From NCBI GenBank assembly GCA_021371965.1, contig JAJFVE010000117.1, positions 1-16,074 of the forward strand: 16,074 bases of DNA. The letters are read 5' to 3'. Each line of letters starts with the position of its first letter. The stretch's first letter is position 1. Both the position numbers and the translations under genes were made by a program. The stretch comes from Planctomycetaceae bacterium. Lineage in GTDB: Bacteria > Planctomycetota > Phycisphaerae > SM23-33. Below, one piece after another: positions 6,451 to 11,767 of this stretch. The notes below the pieces were generated by a model. It was not told where the DNA came from. It worked only from the letters and a program-made list of their open reading frames with translations, and did not search any database.

Positions 6451-6501
6451 TTCCTTACTCCAGACCCTTCTGCGCCCGAGCGCGTAACATTTCCGGTGGA
6501 C

Positions 6502-6665
6502 GGCAAATCCCAAACAACAAAACCCAAATCACAGATAAACCACAAACAACAAGAAACAGCTCTCAAAACAACATCTTGCCCTTTTTGCATCTTGCCCTTT
6601 TCGGATTTGCTGTTTTGTCATTTGTTGTTTGTTTGTATTTTGTGGTTTGTAGTCTGGAATTTGCC
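6502..6665. repeat. AT-rich imperfect inverted element
   Basis: A 164-bp element. Its left arm (6502-6560) is almost only A and C, and its right arm (6609-6665) is almost only T and G. The arms are imperfect reverse complements with shared end GGCAAAT/ATTTGCC, shared inner edge AAACAGC/GCTGTTT and shared words such as ACAAACAACAA. The centre holds a 14-bp direct repeat CATCTTGCCCTTTT at 6572-6585 and 6588-6601. It fills most of the gap between the isomerase and oxidoreductase genes and would fold into a long hairpin in either transcript. It has no coding capacity of note. It resembles intergenic AAACCACAAACAAC-type repeats I recall from planctomycetes and other phyla. Confidence 0.65.
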
Positions 6666-6676
6666 TGGGCAAGCCT

Positions 6677-7459
6677 TCAGGCCTGCACAAGCCTCTGCAT
6701 GTACTTAAACCCATCGTGTGCCACCTGGTCGGCCCGGGAGTGGTCGGCCACTTCTGCTTCCTGGCTGAGGTAGCCGTCGTATCCGGCTTCGCGAAGGGCT
6801 CGCACGGTGCCGAAATTATCGGTCTTGCCCTCGCCCAAGGCCACCGACTGCGTGTCGATGTGGTCTTTGATGTGCACGTGCACGACCTTCTTGCCGAACA
6901 CACGTGCGACCTCAATGGGGTCTACCTTGGCGCTGGTGAAGTGCCCGGTGTCGAGCGTCATGCCGACGCTGGGCGAGGTGATGCGCGAGAAGACCCAGTC
7001 GTAGTCCGGGATGTACTGCAGCCAGTTGCGGTAATGGTTCTCCAGCGCGAGCTTGACCGGCGTCTGCTCGAACAGCGGCACGAGCTCTTCGAGGCTTTTC
7101 ATGTACGGCTCGATCGGCTCAGTCGCGCGGTCGGGGCCGCCCTCAACGATGACGGCCGCCCCCAGGTCCACAGCCACCTCGAGGCCGCGCTTGCAGTAGT
7201 CGGTCTGGGCGCGGCGCTTTTCCTCGGTGGGCGTCATGATGGCGCCCAGGTGCAGCCCGGCCAGCGTCAGGCCGTGATCGGCAAGCTCCTGGCGGAGCTG
7301 CGAGCTCTTAAGCTGGCGCAGGTCGCCGTGCAGCTTGCAGATTTCCTTTTCCGGGAAGGTGAGGATTTCGATGGCCTTGAACCCGGCGGCCGCGGCCTTC
7401 TTCATCAACGACACGCGATCGTCACCCCACCAGCAGACCGACGAGACACAAACTTTCAT
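6677..7459 (-). CDS. Sugar phosphate isomerase/epimerase-like TIM-barrel protein
   Basis: A 260-residue protein of the xylose isomerase-like TIM-barrel (AP endonuclease 2) superfamily, normal in length. Metal-site motifs appear in order: IVEGGPD (about 104-110), LALENH (137-142, Glu140), MTLDTGHF (167-174, Asp170 and His173), VHVHIKDH (193-200) and LSQEAE (231-236). Family members isomerise or epimerise sugars or sugar acids using a divalent metal. The start at 7457-7459 is preceded by GGAG seven bases away and begins MKVCVSSVCWWGDD, the expected first barrel strand; an upstream ATG at 7648 would add 63 residues of intergenic character. There is no signal peptide, so it is cytoplasmic. It is probably transcribed first, with the oxidoreductase behind it, and is divergent from the AraC regulator. 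Confidence 0.9.
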   Translation of the reverse strand: MKVCVSSVCWWGDDRVSLMKKAAAAGFKAIEILTFPEKEICKLHGDLRQLKSSQLRQELADHGLTLAGLHLGAIMTPTEEKRRAQTDYCKRGLEVAVDLGAAVIVEGGPDRATEPIEPYMKSLEELVPLFEQTPVKLALENHYRNWLQYIPDYDWVFSRITSPSVGMTLDTGHFTSAKVDPIEVARVFGKKVVHVHIKDHIDTQSVALGEGKTDNFGTVRALREAGYDGYLSQEAEVADHSRADQVAHDGFKYMQRLVQA

Positions 7460-7492
7460 GGCTACTCTCCAAAAGGGCCGCAAGTTCGGGGA

Positions 7493-7515
7493 CACGCACA
7501 ACGGAGTTGTGCGTG
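7493..7515. repeat. 10-bp inverted repeat in the isomerase leader
   Basis: CACGCACAAC and GTTGTGCGTG are exact reverse complements around GGA. The centre lies about 45 bp upstream of the isomerase ATG, in the divergent region shared with the AraC gene. It could be an operator, a 5'-leader hairpin, or a dispersed repeat of the GTGCCACGC type. Confidence 0.6.
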
Positions 7516-7615
7516 GCACCCTTGGCGCCGGATGCACGATATTGCCACATCGTCCGCCCGCGCCGCCGTGAGCGGGTTCCTGTGACAGCGGCGTATTGTA
7601 TGCCCCCCGCTGCAT

Positions 7616-7658
7616 GAGTCCATGATTGCCATTGCGGAGTCCATACATATAATTGCGG
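7616..7658 (+). promoter_or_regulatory. 21-bp-spaced direct repeats, candidate AraC-family operator
   Basis: GAGTCCAT occurs at 7616-7623 and 7637-7644, exactly 21 bp apart. ATTGCGG occurs at 7631-7637 and 7652-7658, also 21 bp apart. Two helical turns is the classical spacing of direct half-sites for AraC-type dimers. The repeats interleave with the -35 and -10 boxes of the regulator gene, which fits autoregulation; control of the divergent isomerase gene is also possible. Confidence 0.45.
7626..7653 (+). promoter_or_regulatory. Promoter of the AraC regulator gene
   Basis: TTGCCA (7626-7631, one mismatch to TTGACA) and a perfect TATAAT (7648-7653) are 16 bp apart. The -10 box ends 6 nt before the ATG at 7660, so the message is expected to begin at the start codon. 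Confidence 0.65.
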
Positions 7659-7659
7659 T

Positions 7660-8394
7660 ATGGCCGCCGGCATCACATTCCTCCACTATGCCACGATCCG
7701 CCACGACCGCCAGTGGCACCTGGCCAGCCACGCCCATCAGCACCATGAGATCATTGCTGTCGAGTCCGGCGCGATGCGCGCGGAGATCGACGGGCGCGTC
7801 CTGACGGCCGGGGCCGGCGACGTGCTCTTCTACCGCGCGGGCATCCCGCATACCGAGTGGACAGACCCGCGGCACCCGGCCACCACGCTGTGCCTGTCGT
7901 ACTCCGGCCAGTCCTGGACGCTGGCCGACTGCACGCACGACGACAACGGCCGCGTGCGGCAAATGCTGCGATGGATCGATCAGGACCGAGCAGCCGGCAC
8001 GACTGGCGATCGAGCGCGAACGCGGGCGATCATCGCTGCGATCGTAGCCGAGCTGTCGCACCTGGCGGCCCGCCTGCAGCCGACGCTGGTGACGCAGACG
8101 CGGTTTTACGTGCAGGAGCACCTGGCCCGACGGATCACGCTGGCGGACCTGGCCGCCCGGGCCAGCTTGAGCAAGTATCACTTCATCCGCCGCTATCGCG
8201 AACTGGCCCAGTGCACGCCCGGCGAAGATGTGCGGCGGATGCGCATCGAGCGGGCCCGCAGCCTCGTGATCTCGACCCCCTGGCCGCTGCGGTATATCGC
8301 CGAACAAGTCGGCCTGTCCAGCGAGTTCCACCTCTCGCGCCTCTTCCGCCAACACCTGGGCGTCTGCCCCACCGAGCTGCGCCGACATCCGTAG
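7660..8394 (+). CDS. AraC-family transcriptional regulator with cupin sensor domain
   Basis: A 244-residue regulator. The N-terminal part is a cupin-type sensor: HAHQHHEII (residues 24-32) and VLTAGAGDVLFYRAGIPH (47-64) are the two His-rich cupin motifs. The C-terminal AraC/XylS domain has two helix-turn-helix units, at about residues 161-181 (LADLAARASLSKYHFIRRYR) and 210-242 (containing IAEQVGLSSEFHLSRLFRQ). Regulators of this layout usually sense a sugar or related small molecule and control neighbouring catabolic genes. It is divergent from the isomerase/oxidoreductase pair and convergent with the glycosidase gene, which suggests those as targets. There is no Shine-Dalgarno sequence; the start is set by the promoter position. 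Confidence 0.93.
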   Translation: MAAGITFLHYATIRHDRQWHLASHAHQHHEIIAVESGAMRAEIDGRVLTAGAGDVLFYRAGIPHTEWTDPRHPATTLCLSYSGQSWTLADCTHDDNGRVRQMLRWIDQDRAAGTTGDRARTRAIIAAIVAELSHLAARLQPTLVTQTRFYVQEHLARRITLADLAARASLSKYHFIRRYRELAQCTPGEDVRRMRIERARSLVISTPWPLRYIAEQVGLSSEFHLSRLFRQHLGVCPTELRRHP

Positions 8395-8413
8395 CATGGG
8401 CGTCTCGCCCATG
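8395..8413. repeat. CATGGGCG-TCT-CGCCCATG hairpin after the regulator stop
   Basis: Perfect 8-bp arms around TCT begin directly after the TAG of the AraC gene. No T-run follows. It may act as a transcript-end or mRNA-protecting hairpin, and it looks like a dispersed planctomycete palindrome (recollection, not searched). Confidence 0.6.
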
Positions 8414-8423
8414 GAGACCGGCC

Positions 8424-8548
8424 CGGGTGCCGTGGCGGGAGGGCGCAAGCCCGACAGCCACGACGGAGTGAACAGACCGCCATAGCAAAGCTGAACGGTC
8501 AGGGATCGTGGCTCTTCGGGCCTTCGGCCCTGCGCGCCACGGCACCCG
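8424..8548. repeat. 125-bp multi-stem structured element
   Basis: The ends are exact 14-bp inverted arms: CGGGTGCCGTGGCG (8424-8437) and its complement (8535-8548). Nested inside are three further arms: GGGC-GCAA-GCCC with a GNRA loop (8441-8452); AGCCACGA (8456-8463) pairing with TCGTGGCT (8506-8513) and enclosing GACCG/CGGTC (8475-8479, 8496-8500); and GGGCC-TTC-GGCCC (8518-8530). The whole would fold as a closed junction with three branches. It lies between convergent genes and ends 10 bp from the glycosidase stop. It could be a non-autonomous mobile repeat, a structured RNA or a two-way transcript end. No coding frame is convincing. Confidence 0.65.
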
Positions 8549-8558
8549 ACATTGGATT

Positions 8559-10883
8559 TCACTCAAGCCGCAGCGTGCGGCTTACCGTCGGGTCCAGGCT
8601 CGTGATCCACACCTGCGGGCGGATGTTCTGGCGCCCCAGCCAGAGCGACATTGCGATGACCTCGATCTTCGCGCCGATCATGTCGGGCGTGACCGGCAGA
8701 TAGTACGTGTAGTTCGACTCCACCTGGCGCAGACCGAAATCCGCTTCCCAGATGTTGCTGTCGAACGAGACGGCCCGGTCGGGGCAGCCCACGGGCTTGC
8801 CGTTGACGCGGGCGGCTGCCCAGACGCCGTCGCGGCCGTGGTCGCCTTCCATGGCGATGCAGAGGAAGCTGCCCGGCGCGGCTTCGTCAAGAGTCACCGG
8901 GGCGGCCCACCATGCCTGCGCGGGGCGGCTGCGGTACGGGGCGAACTGGTTCGACGCGCGCCACCGCTGGCGCGGCAGAGGCTTGCCCTTGAAGAATCCT
9001 TGCGCGTCCGAGGGAATCATCGTGCCCTGCTCGATGCGCAGATACCGCAGCGGCGTTCGACCCGGCAGCAAGATCACAAGCTTGCCCGCGGCGCACGTTG
9101 CCGGCGCGACGGTCCAGGTCTTCAGATCGGCCGACCACTCCGCGATTGCACCCGGCTGGCCGCTCTTGCAGCGGATGACCATCCGGTCGATAGCCGTTCG
9201 CTTGCCCAGATCGATCCGCAGCGCCATCGGGCCAGGATTGGGGATGTATCCCTCCCGGCGTGTGGCGCCGAAGACGGTCTTGGGATCGCCGTCGAACAGA
9301 TACCGGTCCCAGCCGCCTTTGTCGCGAAACAGCGGCTGATTGAAGAACGCATCGCGCGCCTTCTGCACGGCCGCGTGGCGGGTCGCTTCCGCGCGGCGCA
9401 GCGAGCGCACTTCCATCGCGTCGTTGTCGGCGGCGAAGCAGGTGGCCTCGTAGAGCGCCTCGGCGTCGGCGGGCACGCCGCGGCGCGGCTCAAGGTCCGA
9501 CAGCTTGCGATGCCATGCCTGCTTGAGCCTGCGGCCGGGGAAGGTGACGCGCACTGGCTTGCCGTCCACTGCGCCGGACAGAGATTTCCCATCGAGCTCC
9601 GCGCGGCTGAGACTTCGCCCGCCCAGATCGAACTTCACGGCCGCCGTCTCACCGGGCAGGCCGCGCAGCGTGATCTCGACGGCCCGGCCGGGCACATCGC
9701 GAACGATGTCCGCGTCGCAGCCTTCCACGCCTATTTCATCGCACGGTTTGGTCGTAGCCATGATCAGGCACGCGCGGAAGGGCTCGACTTCCACCGCGAC
9801 CGTCGCGCCGCTGCGGTACCGGCCCAGCACGCGCTCGTGCGGGTGCAGCCGTCGCAGCTCCACGCGGCCGCGGGAGGTCAGGCCGATGCTGCGGTCGAGC
9901 TTCACACGGTACGTCTTCGTCTCCCACGTGAGGTTTCGCAGCGTGACGAACCGCGTGGCCGCGTCGCCGCGCGAGACGGCGCTGGGACCGTACGTTTCTT
10001 CCGGCAGCACCATGCCGCGGACCAGGATGTCGCGGTATCGCCGGTGCAGATTATAGATGCGGGCGAGGGTGGGCTGTTCGTCGTCGCGCAACAGCCACGG
10101 GTTGGCGTAGATTTCCGGCGCGAGGATCAGGCAGCGGTTGAACGCCTGGAGGATCAGGTCGTCGTCCCAGCGGTCCATGCACGAGGACAGGCACACGCCG
10201 TGGTCCTCGGTCAGGCGGCCGAGCTTTGGCGGCAGGCCTCGCGCCAGCGCCCCCGCACGATGGTGCGGCGCGGTGGTCTTGTTGCACATATGCACGTCGA
10301 TGTACGTCTCGGCGCCTTCCCAGAGGTATGTGGTCGCGTGCGGCGTCGCCGGACCCAGGTCGATGCGGTGGTTGAGCACGATCAGGTCCGGGCTGTAAGC
10401 GCGGCACCGGGCGAGCGTGTCGGCCAGCAGCGCCTGCTTGTCCTTGCGCAGGCCGTCGCAGGCCGCGTCGAACTTGAACAGCGCCATGTGGCTGTCGCGG
10501 CAGAGGCCCACGAGCAACTCGCGGCGCGCCTTGGCCTGGGCGGGCGTATCGCCGAAACCGTCCGGTCCCAGCCACATGCCCATGCGGCAGCCGATCTCCG
10601 CGGCCTTGTCGACAGACGGCCTGAGCCCGCGCGGGTAGCGACGTTTGAATGCGGCGTCGTCTTTCCAGTAACCGCGGCCGCTGGTGTCGAGGTTGCCGGC
10701 GTCCCAGGCGTAGATATCGAGCTGCATCCCGAACTCGTCGCGCAGCCAGCGGAAGTAGTCGAGATTGACCAGCGTCTGGGCGTGCGTGGAACCTTCCCAC
10801 GTGTTGTTGATCCACGAGAAATACTGCGCCCGCGAGGGCGTGCGCTCGTCGGCCCCGGGAAACACTTTGGTGCGTTTTGTCAT
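8559..10883 (-). CDS. Glycoside hydrolase-like protein, clan GH-D type, with discoidin-like domain
   Basis: A 774-residue protein. Residues 1-290 look like a (beta/alpha)8 barrel similar to GH27/GH31/GH36. IYAWDAGN (57-64) is followed by YWKDD and RYPRGLRPS (83-90), then MGMWLGPDGFG (101-111), and ALFKFD (134-139) looks like the clan GH-D strand that carries the nucleophilic Asp (here D139). The acid/base residue is not obvious. A beta-rich region follows. Further on, a segment with LFDGDPKTVFG, MALRIDLGKRTAIDRMVIR and PLRYLRIE matches the F5/8 type C (discoidin) fold. The last 110 residues form another beta-sandwich. There is no signal peptide, so it is probably cytoplasmic. The start at 10881-10883 lacks a Shine-Dalgarno sequence but has TATCCT 7 nt upstream; an upstream in-frame ATG at 11045 would run into the divergent gene. 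Substrate is unknown. Confidence 0.75.
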   Translation of the reverse strand: MTKRTKVFPGADERTPSRAQYFSWINNTWEGSTHAQTLVNLDYFRWLRDEFGMQLDIYAWDAGNLDTSGRGYWKDDAAFKRRYPRGLRPSVDKAAEIGCRMGMWLGPDGFGDTPAQAKARRELLVGLCRDSHMALFKFDAACDGLRKDKQALLADTLARCRAYSPDLIVLNHRIDLGPATPHATTYLWEGAETYIDVHMCNKTTAPHHRAGALARGLPPKLGRLTEDHGVCLSSCMDRWDDDLILQAFNRCLILAPEIYANPWLLRDDEQPTLARIYNLHRRYRDILVRGMVLPEETYGPSAVSRGDAATRFVTLRNLTWETKTYRVKLDRSIGLTSRGRVELRRLHPHERVLGRYRSGATVAVEVEPFRACLIMATTKPCDEIGVEGCDADIVRDVPGRAVEITLRGLPGETAAVKFDLGGRSLSRAELDGKSLSGAVDGKPVRVTFPGRRLKQAWHRKLSDLEPRRGVPADAEALYEATCFAADNDAMEVRSLRRAEATRHAAVQKARDAFFNQPLFRDKGGWDRYLFDGDPKTVFGATRREGYIPNPGPMALRIDLGKRTAIDRMVIRCKSGQPGAIAEWSADLKTWTVAPATCAAGKLVILLPGRTPLRYLRIEQGTMIPSDAQGFFKGKPLPRQRWRASNQFAPYRSRPAQAWWAAPVTLDEAAPGSFLCIAMEGDHGRDGVWAAARVNGKPVGCPDRAVSFDSNIWEADFGLRQVESNYTYYLPVTPDMIGAKIEVIAMSLWLGRQNIRPQVWITSLDPTVSRTLRLE

Positions 10884-10890
10884 GTGGAGC

Positions 10891-10896
10891 AGGATA
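10891..10896 (-). promoter_or_regulatory. Putative -10 box of the glycosidase gene
   Basis: TATCCT on the minus strand, four of six matches, ends 7 nt before the ATG. There is no Shine-Dalgarno sequence and only a weak -35 (TTTCGC, 17 bp upstream). Confidence 0.3.
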
Positions 10897-10931
10897 AGAA
10901 ATCCCGCGGCCGGGCGAAATTGAAAAGTAGG

Positions 10932-10953
10932 GAGCACCGTTGCGGGCGTGCTC
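10932..10953. promoter_or_regulatory. Inverted repeat in a divergent promoter region
   Basis: GAGCAC and GTGCTC are separated by 10 bp, so the dyad spans 22 bp, a spacing suited to a dimeric regulator. It lies in the 91-bp gap between the glycosidase and SprT-like genes, just upstream of a GATAAA (10961-10966) placed 8 nt before the SprT-like ATG. Short arms mean chance is possible. Confidence 0.25.
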
Positions 10954-10974
10954 TGCGCACGATAAAAAGCATCC

Positions 10975-11742
10975 ATGGAGATTCGTTCTGCCAACGTCTC
11001 GCCGCTGGAAGCCGCCGCCCGCGTGGCGGGTATCCGCGCGGCCATCCTTGGCGGGGTGGGGAATGTCCGTCAGGGCAACTTCGACTGCATCGGCGAGGGG
11101 GATCTGCAGCGGCTGTTCGATCTGTACGACCGCGAGTTTTTTGGCGGCGCCCTGGCGGCCGGCGCAGCGGAGCAGACGGGGCGTTCGCTGCGGCTGAGGC
11201 TCTCGAGCCGCATGACGCGCGCCGGCGGCAAGACGATCGTGCATCGCCGCGGGCGGGGGCGATCCGCCCAGACCACCCAATACGAGATCGCCATCAGCGC
11301 CGCGATGCTCCTGCGGGCGATGCGGTTCTCGGACGAACCGGTAGAAGTCTGCGGCCGGCCGTGCAGCGACCGCCTCGAGGCGATGATGCGGATCATGGAG
11401 CACGAGATCGTTCACCTGGCGCAGTTGCTCAGCGGCAAGAGTTCGCGCTGCGGGACCAAAGCATTCATGGAGCTGGCGGGAGGATTGTTCGCCCATCGCA
11501 GCCACACGCACGCCCTGAACGTCCGGCGCACGGCCGCGAAGCCGCAAGCGGCGCAAGAAGACATCCGCCCGGGCCAGCACGTGCAGTTCGACTTCCGAGG
11601 CCGCAAGTTCCACGGCGTAGTCAACCGCATCACCACCCGCGCGACCGTCCTTGTCGAAAACCCCCGCGCCCACCGGTTCAGCGACGGAAAGCACTACCAG
11701 AAGTTCTACGTCCCCCTGGCGATGCTGAGGGTTTCCAGTTGA
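10975..11742 (+). CDS. SprT-like zinc metallopeptidase family protein
   Basis: A 255-residue protein. LFDLYDREFFGGAL (47-60) and LRLSSRMTRAGGKT (74-87) match the conserved pre-catalytic part of SprT-like proteins. MEHEIVHLAQ (141-150) holds the HExxH zinc site (H143, E144, H147). The usual downstream Gly-His is replaced by SSRCGTKAF, and the third ligand is probably one of H174, H177 or H179 in FAHRSHTH. The C-terminal part (about 195-255), with VQFDFRGRKFHGVVNRIT and KFYVPLAML, looks like a small SH3/KOW-type beta barrel. The eukaryotic relative Spartan degrades DNA-protein crosslinks; the role of bacterial members is poorly known. No Shine-Dalgarno sequence precedes the ATG. The link to the surrounding sugar genes is unclear. 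Confidence 0.82.
   Translation: MEIRSANVSPLEAAARVAGIRAAILGGVGNVRQGNFDCIGEGDLQRLFDLYDREFFGGALAAGAAEQTGRSLRLRLSSRMTRAGGKTIVHRRGRGRSAQTTQYEIAISAAMLLRAMRFSDEPVEVCGRPCSDRLEAMMRIMEHEIVHLAQLLSGKSSRCGTKAFMELAGGLFAHRSHTHALNVRRTAAKPQAAQEDIRPGQHVQFDFRGRKFHGVVNRITTRATVLVENPRAHRFSDGKHYQKFYVPLAMLRVSS
11539..11553. repeat. AAGCCGCAAGCGGCG repeat, copy inside the SprT-like gene
   Basis: This 15-mer with GCCGC-AA-GCGGC symmetry recurs exactly at 13335-13349. Here it encodes part of the linker between the protease and barrel domains. Confidence 0.4.
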
Positions 11743-11754
11743 GCCGCCAATCGA

Positions 11755-11760
11755 TATCTT
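11755..11760 (+). promoter_or_regulatory. Putative -10 box of the sulfatase gene
   Basis: TATCTT ends 7 nt before the ATG at 11768, with TTTCCA (11732-11737) 17 bp further upstream; each matches the consensus at four of six positions. No Shine-Dalgarno sequence is present. The box lies in the short gap after the SprT-like gene. Confidence 0.3.
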
Positions 11761-11767
11761 CAGTGGC

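Noticed and set aside
6502..6665. Possible insertion sequence suggested by inverted ends
   Set aside because: There is no transposase frame and no clear target duplication, so only a non-coding repeat can be supported.
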